64,000 bases of DNA. Origin: Mycolicibacterium septicum DSM 44393. Its GTDB lineage: Bacteria; Actinomycetota; Actinomycetes; Mycobacteriales; Mycobacteriaceae. Location: NCBI RefSeq assembly GCF_000455325.1, contig NZ_HG322951.1, forward strand, positions 1,308,536 to 1,372,535, read 5' to 3'. A model generated the notes under the pieces. The model did not search any database and had not been told where the DNA came from. It worked only from the letters and a program-made list of their open reading frames with translations. Position numbers and translations under genes: made by a program. Of the stretch, positions 1 to 8,200 are shown piece by piece. The stretch's first letter is position 1, and every line of letters starts with the position of its first letter.

Positions 1-258
1 GTAGTAGGTCACCGAGAATGCGCCCGGGGCCTGCTGTTGGAGGCGCTCGGCGATCTGGCTGGTGGCGGCCTGGGGCCCGGCGGCGCCGATCGGGACGTCG
101 TGCGGCTTGGAACGTGACGCCGGTAGGGCGAACGCGATGGCCACGATGGCGATCGTGATGGTCAACACGGCGACGATGCCCGCGGCGCGCAGTGCGGCGG
201 GCGGTTCGTGTTCGGGTGCTGCGTGGTGGGCGGGCGCGGCGGTCTGTGTCGAGAGCAT
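1..258 (-). CDS. DUF3533/ABC-2-like membrane protein, N-terminal part (runs off window)
   Basis: Only the first 86 codons are inside the window; the reading frame is open at base 1. The protein starts MLSTQTAAPAHH, has a proline/histidine-rich cytosolic head and one strong membrane segment at about residues 25-45 (AAGIVAVLTITIAIVAIAF). This is followed by ALPASRSKPHDVPIGAAGP, an arrangement I associate with actinobacterial DUF3533 or YhgE/Pip-like membrane proteins, which anchor an extracytoplasmic domain between terminal membrane segments. The ATG at 258 is the first start after a divergent TetR gene, which suggests that TetR controls it, as is common for this type of transport-related membrane protein. 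The family call rests on a short N-terminus only. Confidence 0.6.
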   Translation of the reverse strand, partial: MLSTQTAAPAHHAAPEHEPPAALRAAGIVAVLTITIAIVAIAFALPASRSKPHDVPIGAAGPQAATSQIAERLQQQAPGAFSVTYY

Positions 259-323
259 GTTCCCTCTTTTCATCCGACGTTGAATTAATCGGTTGAGATG
301 AGGGTAAGCCTGATGAGCCCAGT

Positions 324-341
324 TTTCAACAGCCATTGAAA
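324..341. promoter_or_regulatory. Dyad in the divergent TetR / membrane-protein promoter region
   Basis: TTTCAA-N6-TTGAAA is a perfect inverted repeat with 6-bp arms lying 16 bp before the TetR start and 66 bp before the divergent membrane-protein start. Position and symmetry fit an autoregulatory TetR operator. Which protein binds it is inference. Confidence 0.5.
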
Positions 342-356
342 TGATAGTGTCGATGT

Positions 357-1208
357 ATGGCTTCACCTGGGAAAACTGCTACGCGGCGCGGGCGCCGCCA
401 GGGCGACCCGGTCTCCCGCGACGCTGTGCTGGCGGCGGCCAAGCAGCGCTTCGCGGCCGAGGGATACGAGAAGACGACGCTGCGGGCAATTGCCTCGGAC
501 GCGCACGTCGACGCATCGATGGTGCTCTACCTGTTCGGGTCGAAGGCCGACCTCTTCCGGGAATCGCTGCGGCTGATCCTGGACCCCGACGTACTGGTGG
601 CTGCCCTGGAAGGGCCGGCCGACAAGATCGGTGAGCGCATGGTGCGCGTCTACCTGAAGATGTGGGAATCGCCGGACACCGCAGCCAGCATGCGGGTCAT
701 GCTCCAATCGGCGACATCGAATTCCGATGCGCACGTGGCATTTCGAACGTTCATGCAGGACTACGTGCTCGCGGCGGTGTCAGGCGTGCTGGGCGGTGGC
801 GAGCAGGCCCGGTTGCGGGCCATGCTCGCCGCATCGAGCCTGGTGGGTACCGCGATGCTGCGCTACGTGATGGCGGTCCCGCCGATGGCGACGCTCGACG
901 GCGAAGACATCGTGCGATTGCTGGCACCGACGGTGACCCGCTACCTCACCGCCGATGCGGCCGAGCTGGGGGCTGCCCGACCTGTAGGTGGTCAGTGCGC
1001 CTGGTCGGAGTGCCGCGCGATAAGTGCGAGTTCGGCCTCACCGGCCTGTTCGGGGGTGGCGAACGGCATGTTCGTACCCACGAAATCCCGAGCTTCACGG
1101 AAATCCATGCCCTGCTCTACGAGCATGTTCACCACACCGATGTGCACCACGGCCGTCGCGCGCTTGGCGGCCACGCCGGCCACGACGCGGATTTCGTCGG
1201 CCAGCTGA
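357..1208 (+). CDS. TetR-family transcriptional regulator with antisense C-terminal extension
   Basis: Residues 20-65 form a TetR N-terminal helix-turn-helix (VSRDAVLAAAKQRFAAEGYE, then TTLRAIASDAHVDASMVLYLFGSKADLF). The ligand-binding region resembles the TetR C-terminal families of actinobacteria. It is divergent from the membrane protein at 1-258, its likely target. The frame stays open for 283 codons, whereas the family normally has about 190-215. The last ~70 residues are low-complexity S/A/T/R-rich sequence read antisense to the 3' end of the next gene, with an overlap of 217 bp. A +1 shift near the five-G run at 968-972 would stop at 985-987, giving a normal ~209-residue protein. So either the stop was lost or a base is missing or extra. 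DNA-binding assignment is firm; the real C-terminus is not. Confidence 0.8.
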   Translation: MASPGKTATRRGRRQGDPVSRDAVLAAAKQRFAAEGYEKTTLRAIASDAHVDASMVLYLFGSKADLFRESLRLILDPDVLVAALEGPADKIGERMVRVYLKMWESPDTAASMRVMLQSATSNSDAHVAFRTFMQDYVLAAVSGVLGGGEQARLRAMLAASSLVGTAMLRYVMAVPPMATLDGEDIVRLLAPTVTRYLTADAAELGAARPVGGQCAWSECRAISASSASPACSGVANGMFVPTKSRASRKSMPCSTSMFTTPMCTTAVARLAATPATTRISSAS

Positions 1209-1525
1209 GCCTCGGTCAGGGTGGTCACCCTCGGGTCCAGGTCCACCTGGGCGACGGAGCCGTTGAGATAGGCCGTCACGGCGACTGTGCCGGGCGGGTT
1301 GACGGCTTGGACCACCGGGATCTGGTCTTCGTCTTCAACCGAAGTCTCGGTGTCGATGGCGCCGAAGTCGTCGTCCTCGTCCTCCTCGACATCGTCGGGC
1401 GCGTAGTCCGGCAGGGCATCGAGACCGGACGCATCGTCATCGAGCGCTGGCGTATCGAAATCCAGTGCGTCGAGGCCGTTGCCGTCGTCGGCATCGTCCC
1501 AATCGTCGGGACCGTGAGGTGTCAT
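992..1525 (-). CDS. EspD/EspH-family (ESX secretion-associated) acidic protein
   Basis: A 177-residue protein. The N-terminal third is extremely acidic (DDWDDADDGNGLDALDFDTP, then LDALPDYAPDDVEEDEDDDF). The folded part starts near residue 68 with the pattern VVQAVNPPGTVAVTAYLNGS and continues with LTEAQLADEIRVVAGVAAKRA. The acidic LDALDxx / LDALxDYAP head and the TxxNPxGTVxVxxxxxGxxxxVxL...LTExQLAxEI core match my memory of M. tuberculosis EspD (Rv3614c) and EspH (Rv3867), both about 183 residues and tied to ESX-1 substrate secretion or stability. No ESX gene is visible here, so this is an orphan copy. It follows the CYTH gene by 3 bp and is probably co-transcribed with it. Its 3' end overlaps the TetR frame. 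Confidence 0.75.
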   Translation of the reverse strand: MTPHGPDDWDDADDGNGLDALDFDTPALDDDASGLDALPDYAPDDVEEDEDDDFGAIDTETSVEDEDQIPVVQAVNPPGTVAVTAYLNGSVAQVDLDPRVTTLTEAQLADEIRVVAGVAAKRATAVVHIGVVNMLVEQGMDFREARDFVGTNMPFATPEQAGEAELALIARHSDQAH

Positions 1526-1528
1526 GTG

Positions 1529-2152
1529 TCAACTGCCTTCGAACTGATTCCGGCCCAGAGTATCGACGAAGGTGGGGCCGCGGTGTTCGAGCTCAGCCAG
1601 ATATTCGCCGGCCCAGGTGCCGAATGGCCGGTGCGCCAGGTATTCATTACGGAACCGGTCGTCTTCGGACACCTCGGAAACGCAGAACGACGGAATTGCC
1701 AGATCGACCACGGGACTACCTCGCTCGACCTCCGACAGCAATAGTGGCGCGTTTCTGCCGAGGAACTGATCGATGATCCAGCCGTCCTCGCCGAGCCACA
1801 TCGAATAACGGACTTTCGCGATGACGTGTTCGGATCGGCCGACGATCTGCGCCGCCACCAATGGATCGAGTTCGCGTTCGGCCTCGTAGCGAGTACCGCC
1901 GACGGCAGGGCCTTTGGCCGTCATGGTCCCCAGCGATTCCTCGCCCAATGTCACCACGAGTTCGGCCGGGGTGGCATCCAATTCAGCGGGAGCCGGCCCC
2001 TGCACCCGGACACGCACCGCGTATCCGTCGGATGCGAACAGATACGCCTGCACGATCAGCGCAGGGGTGGGATCGGATGCCGCCGCCGCGGGCAATTCGC
2101 GGACAAAGAACTTCCGCTCGAATTCGAAATCACCGAAACCGGATTCGGACAT
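1529..2152 (-). CDS. CYTH-domain protein (triphosphate tunnel metalloenzyme-like)
   Basis: About 207 residues. The N-terminus carries the signature FEFERKFFV (family pattern hExExK), which supplies the metal and phosphate ligands of CYTH/ThiT/inorganic triphosphatase enzymes. Later strands keep the alternating charged pattern of the tunnel (YAVRVRVQ, ELVVTLGEES, TRYEAERELD, VIAKVRYSMWLG, GWIIDQFLG, LLLSEVERGS). The likely reaction is hydrolysis of an organic or inorganic triphosphate, but the substrate cannot be read from sequence. ATG at 2152 is preferred; an in-frame GTG at 2158 is two codons upstream. It is the first gene of a two-gene leftward unit with the EspD/EspH-like gene. Confidence 0.8.
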   Translation of the reverse strand: MSESGFGDFEFERKFFVRELPAAAASDPTPALIVQAYLFASDGYAVRVRVQGPAPAELDATPAELVVTLGEESLGTMTAKGPAVGGTRYEAERELDPLVAAQIVGRSEHVIAKVRYSMWLGEDGWIIDQFLGRNAPLLLSEVERGSPVVDLAIPSFCVSEVSEDDRFRNEYLAHRPFGTWAGEYLAELEHRGPTFVDTLGRNQFEGS

Positions 2153-2189
2153 GCGCACACCGTAGCCTGATCCGGACTGAATACGTCGC

Positions 2190-2858
2190 CTATAGAGCGT
2201 GAATTCCCTTGTAGAGCACGAGCAGGCCGATCACCACCAGAATCGCGGCAACCAAGACTGCGTGGTTGCGTTCCATCCATTCCTTCAGCCGGGCCAGTGC
2301 GGGGTCCAGTCGCTCGCCGGACACCGCGTACGCGAGGATCGGCAGGGCCACGGTCGACCCCGCGAACGCCACGAAGTACAGCCCTGCCGCCCAGACGCCC
2401 GGCTGACCGAGGCCTGCGCTGCCGATCGCCAAACCCGCTGCCACGCAGATGAACAGCACCTTGGGGTTCACCACGGTGAGCGCCAGGCCGGCGGCACCCG
2501 CCCGGGCCGGCGTGAGCTTGCTCAGGCTGGCCATCCACTTGGGGCTGTGCTCGGACTGTGCCCGGGTGAGAAAGCGGTACACACCGAAGATGATCAGCGC
2601 GACGCCCACCACGATGCGTAACCACGACGCCCACGTCGGTGGCTCGTCGAGCCGGCCGAACAGGCCGGAGATGCCGACGAAGATCGCCGTCAGCGCGGTC
2701 AGGCCGAGAAACCATCCGGCGAGAAAGGACAGGCCCGCGGGCCGGGGGCGCGGGGTGTGCAGCACCAGGACCGCCGGAATGATCGACAGCGGTGACAGCG
2801 CCACCACCAATGCCAGCGGGATGAGTTCGGCGAAAACCGAGCCCCAGCTTTCCGTCAT
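2190..2858 (-). CDS. GAP-family (Sap-like, LysE-type) integral membrane protein
   Basis: About 222 residues with six hydrophobic segments: roughly residues 10-32, 40-62, 72-92, 118-142, 150-172 and 198-220. The opening ELIPLALVVALSPLSIIPAVLVLHT and the later motif ALTVVNPKVLF are typical of GAP (GPL-addressing protein)/Sap proteins of mycobacteria. These have the LysE exporter fold and have been tied to moving glycolipids to the cell surface. The ATG at 2858 is preferred over an in-frame TTG two codons upstream. The adjacent glycosyltransferase at 2878-4071, on the same strand and 19 bp upstream, makes a glycolipid-related pair plausible. The transported substrate is unknown. Confidence 0.75.
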   Translation of the reverse strand: MTESWGSVFAELIPLALVVALSPLSIIPAVLVLHTPRPRPAGLSFLAGWFLGLTALTAIFVGISGLFGRLDEPPTWASWLRIVVGVALIIFGVYRFLTRAQSEHSPKWMASLSKLTPARAGAAGLALTVVNPKVLFICVAAGLAIGSAGLGQPGVWAAGLYFVAFAGSTVALPILAYAVSGERLDPALARLKEWMERNHAVLVAAILVVIGLLVLYKGIHAL

Positions 2859-2877
2859 GAGCAAAACCTAGCAACGC

Positions 2878-4071
2878 TCACCAGCGTCCGGCCGCGATGT
2901 CCTCAACTGCATCGGCGGCATGGCCCGGCCCGCCGTGGGCGTGGATCTCCTCGCGGATGGTGTCGAGGTTCAACCGGATCTGCTGATCGGCCGCCACGCC
3001 GAGTACGGCGTCGCGGATCGCGCCCACGCCGGGCAGATGGTCCGGCAGGTGACGGCCGACCCCGATGGTCTCCAATCGGGTGGCGTTGGCCGGCTGATCG
3101 ACAGCCTGCGGAATCGCGACCATCGGCACCCCGAACCACCATCCCTCGGTGCACGAACCCATGCCGGCGTGAGTGATGAAACAGTCGGCCGATCGCAGCA
3201 CTGCCGGTTGGGGAACGGATTCGTGCAGCTGAACCCAGTCAGGTACCGGACCCAGATCGCCGGCCTCGGCATGGCCGGTGGCCAGCACCAGCCGCCAACC
3301 GTGCCCGTCGAGTGCCTCGATCACGTTGCGGTACACGTCGGCTCGTTCGGTGTAGGCGGTACCGAAGGCCAGCAGGGCCAGCGGACCGTCTCCGGCCGGC
3401 GGGCTCCAATCGCCCGGATCCTCGCGTCGCGGGTCGATGCACGGTCCGACGAACCGGTAGCGATCGCCGACCCGGTCGGAGTTGCGTTGCATCACCCGCG
3501 GGATCAACACCAGACATCGCCGAGGTGCGCCGGTCACGTCGTCGAACGTCAATCGCGAGCGGGAATCGGTCAGCCAGTCGTCGAACGCCCGGCGGTAGGC
3601 CAGGCCGCTGGGGCTGCCGAGGATCGGGCCGAGGATCTCGGCCATGTCGTCGTGGTAGCCGTCCCAGGCCACCTCGCTGGGCGACAACTGCGCCGCGGGG
3701 ACGCCCCAGTGGTCGGCGGCCACCGGGCCGGCCATGCCGCCGATGTCGTAGAGCACCAGGTCTGGCCGGTCGGCGTCGAGGGCGGCGTGGACCTGCGGCA
3801 GGACATGCACCGCCTCGTCGAAGAACATCCGCATGCCGGCCACCGGGTCGGCCTCGGCGAAGGATTCCGGCGCGCCGGGCGCCCCCGGCAGCACCGAGGT
3901 GCAGGTGATGACGTCGGCCCCGGTGGTCGCGACCAAACCGGCCAGATGGCCTCCGACCAGGTAACTCACCCGATGGCCGCGGCGTACCAGCTCGTGAATC
4001 ACCGCCAGATGGGGATACATGTGGCTGGGTGCGGACGCGGCGACGACAGCGATGTGGGCGGGGGAGTGCAT
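2878..4071 (-). CDS. MGT-type (GT1 family) glycosyltransferase
   Basis: 397 residues with the two-domain GT-B layout. The N-terminal acceptor domain begins [20 protein letters not shown], with the SHxxPxLA pattern common in macrolide/UGT glycosyltransferases. The C-terminal donor domain carries a compact version of the PSPG box: [20 protein letters not shown] followed by [22 protein letters not shown]. The expected reaction is sugar transfer from an NDP-sugar to a small lipophilic acceptor such as a macrolide, flavonoid, sterol or mycobacterial lipid; the acceptor is unknown. It is divergent from clpB across a 132-bp promoter region and is followed by the GAP-family protein gene. Confidence 0.85.
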   Translation of the reverse strand: MHSPAHIAVVAASAPSHMYPHLAVIHELVRRGHRVSYLVGGHLAGLVATTGADVITCTSVLPGAPGAPESFAEADPVAGMRMFFDEAVHVLPQVHAALDADRPDLVLYDIGGMAGPVAADHWGVPAAQLSPSEVAWDGYHDDMAEILGPILGSPSGLAYRRAFDDWLTDSRSRLTFDDVTGAPRRCLVLIPRVMQRNSDRVGDRYRFVGPCIDPRREDPGDWSPPAGDGPLALLAFGTAYTERADVYRNVIEALDGHGWRLVLATGHAEAGDLGPVPDWVQLHESVPQPAVLRSADCFITHAGMGSCTEGWWFGVPMVAIPQAVDQPANATRLETIGVGRHLPDHLPGVGAIRDAVLGVAADQQIRLNLDTIREEIHAHGGPGHAADAVEDIAAGRW

Positions 4072-4103
4072 CTCGTCGAGTCTGCCCGGGAAAAATTTTT
4101 AAA

Positions 4104-4124
4104 GTTGAGCGGAACAGACTCAAC
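4104..4124 (+). promoter_or_regulatory. HAIR-type operator (HspR) upstream of clpB
   Basis: GTTGAG-N9-CTCAAC is an inverted repeat with the geometry of the HAIR element (CTTGAGT-N7-ACTCAAG) bound by the heat-shock repressor HspR in actinobacteria. It lies 80-100 bp upstream of clpB, a known HspR target in M. tuberculosis. One outer base differs from consensus on each side. Confidence 0.8.
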
Positions 4125-4136
4125 CTTGACTACGTT
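4111..4136 (+). promoter_or_regulatory. clpB: SigH/SigE-type promoter of clpB
   Basis: GGAACA (4111-4116), 17 bp, then GTT (4134-4136) matches the extracytoplasmic sigma factor pattern GGAA(C/T)-N17-19-GTT of mycobacterial SigH and SigE. It sits inside the HAIR operator, so HspR binding would block it. The start point would be near 4143, about 60 bp before the GTG. Confidence 0.7.
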
Positions 4137-4203
4137 GTACATCGCGACAAGCATTTTCCATGTAGCCGAAATGGCCGTGGACAGACATAGAAGGGGAGGT
4201 GTC

Positions 4204-6750
4204 GTGGACTCGTTCAACCCGACCACGAAGACCCAGGCGGCGCTGACCTCGGCGTTGCAGGCGGCCACCGCCGCAGGCAATCCACAGATCACACCCGCCC
4301 ATTTGTTGATGGCGTTGCTGACGCAGAACGACGGTATCGCCGCACCACTGCTGGAGGCGGTCGGAGTCGAGCCCGCAACGATCCGCGCGGAAGCCGAGCG
4401 CATCATCGGCCGCCTGCCGAGCGCGAGTGGCTCGAGTTCGCAGCCGCAGCTGTCGCCCGAGTCGATCACCGCGATCACCACGGCGCAGCACCTCGCAACC
4501 GAGATGGACGACGAGTATGTGTCCACCGAGCACCTGATGGTCGGCCTGGCCACCGGGAGCTCCGATGTCGCCAAGCTGCTGACCAATCACGGCGCGTCGC
4601 CGCAGGCGCTGCGTGAGGCGTTCGTCAAGGTGCGCGGCAGTGCCCGGGTGACCAGCGCGGACCCCGAGGGCAGCTACCAGGCGCTGGAGAAGTACTCCAC
4701 CGACCTGACCGCCGCCGCGCGTGAGGGCAAGCTCGATCCGGTCATCGGCCGCGACACCGAGATTCGTCGCGTCGTACAGGTATTGAGTCGGCGCACCAAG
4801 AACAACCCGGTGCTCATCGGCGAGCCCGGCGTCGGCAAGACCGCGATCGTCGAAGGCCTGGCCCAGCGCATCGTCGCGGGCGATGTGCCGGAAAGCCTGC
4901 GGGACAAGACCGTCATCAGCTTGGACCTCGGGTCCATGGTGGCCGGCGCCAAGTACCGCGGTGAGTTCGAGGAACGCCTCAAGGCCGTCCTCGACGACAT
5001 CAAGAACTCGGCCGGCCAGGTCATCACGTTCATCGATGAGCTGCACACCATCGTCGGTGCCGGCGCCACCGGTGAGTCCGCGATGGACGCGGGCAACATG
5101 ATCAAGCCCATGCTGGCCCGCGGCGAGCTGCGACTGGTCGGTGCGACCACCCTCGAGGAGTACCGGAAGTACATCGAGAAGGACGCCGCCCTGGAGCGCC
5201 GCTTTCAGCAGGTGCTCGTCGGCGAGCCGTCTGTCGAGGACACCGTCGGCATCCTGCGCGGCCTCAAGGACCGCTACGAGGTGCATCACGGCGTTCGCAT
5301 CACCGACTCCGCGCTGGTCGCGGCGGCCACGTTGAGTGACCGCTACATCACCAGCCGGTTCCTGCCGGACAAGGCCATCGACCTGGTCGACGAGGCCGCG
5401 TCCCGGCTGCGCATGGAGATCGACTCCCGGCCCGTCGAGATCGACGAGGTCGAGCGGTTGGTCCGTCGTCTCGAGATCGAGGAGATGGCGCTGTCCAAGG
5501 AAGAGGACGACGCGTCGAAGGACCGGCTGGAGAAGCTGCGCGGTGAGCTGGCCGACTACAAGGAGAAGCTCGCGGAGCTCACCACTCGTTGGCAGAACGA
5601 GAAGGGCGCCATCGACATCGTCCGCGAATTCAAGGAGCAACTGGACACCTTGCGCGGCGAGGCCGACCGGGCCGAGCGCGACGGCGACCTGGCCAAGGCC
5701 GCAGAGCTGCGCTACGGGCGTATCCCCGAGGTCGAGAAGAAGCTCGACGCCGCACTGCCGGTGGCCGAGGCTCGCGAGAACGTGATGCTCAAGGAAGAGG
5801 TCGGCCCCGACGACATCGCCGATGTGGTCGAGGCATGGACCGGCATCCCCGCCGGGCGCATGCTCGAAGGCGAGACCGCCAAGCTGCTGCGCATGGAGGA
5901 GGAGCTGGGCAAGCGCGTCATCGGCCAGAAGGCGGCGGTGACCGCGGTGTCGGATGCGGTGCGCCGCAGCCGGGCCGGGGTGGCCGACCCCAACCGGCCG
6001 ACGGGTTCGTTCATGTTCCTGGGCCCGACCGGTGTCGGTAAGACCGAGCTCGCGAAAGCGTTGGCGGAGTTCCTGTTCGACGACGAGCGCGCGATGGTCC
6101 GCATCGACATGAGCGAGTACGGCGAGAAGCACTCGGTGGCCCGCCTGGTCGGTGCGCCTCCGGGGTACATCGGCTACGACCAGGGTGGTCAGCTGACCGA
6201 GGCCGTGCGCCGGCGTCCGTACACGGTGGTCCTGTTCGACGAGATCGAGAAGGCGCACCCGGACGTGTTCGACGTGCTGCTGCAGGTGCTCGACGAGGGC
6301 CGGTTGACCGACGGCCAGGGCCGCACGGTCGACTTCCGCAACACGATCCTGATCCTGACCTCCAACCTGGGTGCCGGTGGCACCGAGGAACAGGTGATGG
6401 CCGCGGTGCGGGCGGCGTTCAAGCCGGAGTTCATCAACCGGCTCGACGACGTGATCATGTTCGACGCGCTCAACCCCGAAGAGCTGGTGTCGATCGTCGA
6501 CATCCAGCTGCAACAGCTGCAGAAGCGGCTGGCGCAGCGCCGGCTCACCCTCGAGGTGTCGCTGCCCGCCAAGACCTGGCTGGCCGAGCGTGGTTTCGAC
6601 CCGCTCTACGGTGCCCGTCCGCTGCGCCGCCTGGTGCAGCAGGCCATCGGCGACCAGCTGGCCAAGATGCTGCTGGCCGGCGAGGTGCACGACGGTGACG
6701 TGGTGCCGGTCAACGTCAGCGCGGACGGCGAAAGCCTCGTGCTGGGCTGA
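4204..6750 (+). CDS. clpB: ATP-dependent chaperone ClpB (Hsp100 disaggregase)
   Basis: 848 residues, the length I recall for M. tuberculosis ClpB (Rv0384c). Order: Clp N-terminal repeats (1-145); first AAA+ domain with Walker A GEPGVGKT at 206-213; the coiled-coil middle domain (about 395-525, [20 protein letters not shown]); second AAA+ domain with Walker A GPTGVGKT at 607-614; the sensor/C-terminal domain with [15 protein letters not shown]. It unfolds aggregated proteins with DnaK/DnaJ after heat or proteotoxic stress in the cytosol. The start is GTG at 4204, preceded by a strong AAGGGGAGG site; the open frame runs far upstream, but that part is antisense to the glycosyltransferase. A HAIR operator and an ECF-type promoter precede it and a perfect hairpin follows. 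Confidence 0.97.
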   Translation: MDSFNPTTKTQAALTSALQAATAAGNPQITPAHLLMALLTQNDGIAAPLLEAVGVEPATIRAEAERIIGRLPSASGSSSQPQLSPESITAITTAQHLATEMDDEYVSTEHLMVGLATGSSDVAKLLTNHGASPQALREAFVKVRGSARVTSADPEGSYQALEKYSTDLTAAAREGKLDPVIGRDTEIRRVVQVLSRRTKNNPVLIGEPGVGKTAIVEGLAQRIVAGDVPESLRDKTVISLDLGSMVAGAKYRGEFEERLKAVLDDIKNSAGQVITFIDELHTIVGAGATGESAMDAGNMIKPMLARGELRLVGATTLEEYRKYIEKDAALERRFQQVLVGEPSVEDTVGILRGLKDRYEVHHGVRITDSALVAAATLSDRYITSRFLPDKAIDLVDEAASRLRMEIDSRPVEIDEVERLVRRLEIEEMALSKEEDDASKDRLEKLRGELADYKEKLAELTTRWQNEKGAIDIVREFKEQLDTLRGEADRAERDGDLAKAAELRYGRIPEVEKKLDAALPVAEARENVMLKEEVGPDDIADVVEAWTGIPAGRMLEGETAKLLRMEEELGKRVIGQKAAVTAVSDAVRRSRAGVADPNRPTGSFMFLGPTGVGKTELAKALAEFLFDDERAMVRIDMSEYGEKHSVARLVGAPPGYIGYDQGGQLTEAVRRRPYTVVLFDEIEKAHPDVFDVLLQVLDEGRLTDGQGRTVDFRNTILILTSNLGAGGTEEQVMAAVRAAFKPEFINRLDDVIMFDALNPEELVSIVDIQLQQLQKRLAQRRLTLEVSLPAKTWLAERGFDPLYGARPLRRLVQQAIGDQLAKMLLAGEVHDGDVVPVNVSADGESLVLG

Positions 6751-6769
6751 TCCGGCCTGGCGAAAAGAC

Positions 6770-6809
6770 GCAAAAGTGCCCAATTCCCATCGGAATTGGG
6801 CACTTTTGC
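6770..6809 (+). terminator. Perfect 18-bp hairpin after clpB
   Basis: GCAAAAGTGCCCAATTCC (6770-6787), loop CATC, then its exact reverse complement (6792-6809). The stem is perfect and starts 19 bp after the clpB stop. There is no T-tract after it, as in many mycobacterial intrinsic terminators. It sits 45 bp before the next gene on the same strand, so it should insulate the two. Confidence 0.8.
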
Positions 6810-6853
6810 TGGGGCATCTCCCTTTTGGGGACTGCTCGCGCAAAGATGGGCGG

Positions 6854-8200
6854 GTGGTCCCCTCCATCAAACCGGTCCCCGGTAAACCCAATCTGCTCCT
6901 CGGCGCCTACGACCTGGCCAACCTGGGTTACGGCGCCGAGGAGTTCTTCGTCTCCGGCACGGCCAGGTCCTATTCGGACACCGTGGCGTCCGAGGCGGAC
7001 TACACGACCCGCATCGTCGTCATGTCGCCCCAGGATGCGGCGAAGTCCAACGGCACCGTCCTCGTCGAATGGCTGAATGTCAGCGGCGGCATCGACGCGC
7101 CCGCCGTCTGGTTCATGGCGCACCGCGAGATCGCCCGTGCGGGATACACCTACGTGGCGGTCTCGGTTCAGCAGGTGGGCATCGAGGGCGGGACGAGCCT
7201 TGTCGGCGCCGAGATGTCGTTGAAAGCGCAAGACCCACAGCGCTATCGCGAGCTACACCACCCGGGAGACCCCTTCGCCTACGACATCTTCACCCAGATC
7301 GGACGTCTGATCCGCGAGGGTGCGGTCGACGGTCTGCGTCCGGAGACCGTTCTGGCGGTGGGTGAGTCGCAATCGGCGATGTTTCTGACCACGTATGTCA
7401 ATGATGTCGATCCCGAGGCTGCTGTCTTCGATGGCTTCCTGGTCCACTCGAGGTTCGGCGCCGCTGCCTCGCTCGACGCAGCCAGCGCACTCAACGAGTC
7501 ACATCCGGTGCCGTTCCGGGATGACGTGCGGGTTCCGGTCCTCACGGTGCTCACGGAAACCGACGTGGTGGACGGCCATCTGCCCGGCTATCACCGGGCG
7601 AGACGGCCAGATGCCGCCAACTTCCGGGCCTGGGAGGTGCCCGGTACCGCCCACGCAGACAACTACACCATCCGGGTCGGCTTCATCGACGACGGAACCA
7701 CTCCGCTGGCCGACATCGTCGCGGCGTATGCACCCACCGATGAGTTGATGGGCACACAACTGTCCTACTTCGTCAATTTCGCCCCGCAGCACCACTACGT
7801 GCTGCAGGCCGCGGTCGCAGGCCTCACCCGCTGGGTCCGTGTGGGCCAGGCGCCGATGTCGATACCACCTCTGGCGTTGACCGACGTCGAACCGGTCCGG
7901 TTTGCCTTGGACGCGAACGGGATCGCCGAGGGCGGAGTCCGCACGCCATGGGTCGATGTCCCGATCGCGCGGACGTCCGGACTCGCGAAGGACGAAAGCC
8001 CCATGTCCTTCCTGTTCGGGTCCGGCGAGCCCTTCGACGCCGCGAGGCTGTGCGAGCTCTACCCGGAGGGCATCGAGGTGTACCTCGACCGGTTCACCGA
8101 AGCACTCGACCGGACAATCGAAGCTGGGTTCCTTCTCCAGGCGGACCGCCCCGAGATTCTGAACCTTGCGGCCGCGATGTTTCCGGCCGTCAGATGTTGA
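6854..8200 (+). CDS. Alpha/beta hydrolase domain protein (Abhydrolase_10-like)
   Basis: 448 residues from GTG at 6854. The N-terminal half reads VLVEWLNVSGGIDAPAVWFM and YTYVAVSVQQVGIEG, then the nucleophile-elbow region TVLAVGESQSAMFLTTYVND, where GESQS would hold the serine. A late block (FRAWEVPGTAHADNYTIRVG) is a candidate for the catalytic histidine. This layout matches the family of large secreted or cytosolic esterase-like hydrolases named alpha/beta hydrolase domain-containing protein (PF20091). No signal peptide is seen. The substrate is unknown. It starts shortly after the clpB hairpin, without a strong ribosome-binding site, and its 3' end overlaps the convergent oxidoreductase gene by 11 bp. 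Confidence 0.75.
   Translation: MVPSIKPVPGKPNLLLGAYDLANLGYGAEEFFVSGTARSYSDTVASEADYTTRIVVMSPQDAAKSNGTVLVEWLNVSGGIDAPAVWFMAHREIARAGYTYVAVSVQQVGIEGGTSLVGAEMSLKAQDPQRYRELHHPGDPFAYDIFTQIGRLIREGAVDGLRPETVLAVGESQSAMFLTTYVNDVDPEAAVFDGFLVHSRFGAAASLDAASALNESHPVPFRDDVRVPVLTVLTETDVVDGHLPGYHRARRPDAANFRAWEVPGTAHADNYTIRVGFIDDGTTPLADIVAAYAPTDELMGTQLSYFVNFAPQHHYVLQAAVAGLTRWVRVGQAPMSIPPLALTDVEPVRFALDANGIAEGGVRTPWVDVPIARTSGLAKDESPMSFLFGSGEPFDAARLCELYPEGIEVYLDRFTEALDRTIEAGFLLQADRPEILNLAAAMFPAVRC

Noticed and set aside
662-1744. 360-codon plus-strand frame
   Set aside because: It overlaps TetR and runs antisense to the EspD/EspH-like and CYTH genes, which have clear family patterns.
2920-4203. In-frame upstream extension of clpB
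   Set aside because: The added part is antisense to the glycosyltransferase; ClpB has its normal 848 residues and a strong ribosome-binding site from GTG at 4204.
4120-6891. 923-codon open frame on the minus strand
   Set aside because: It is the exact antisense of clpB, with a His/Gln/Arg-rich composition typical of antisense frames in GC-rich genes and no domain.
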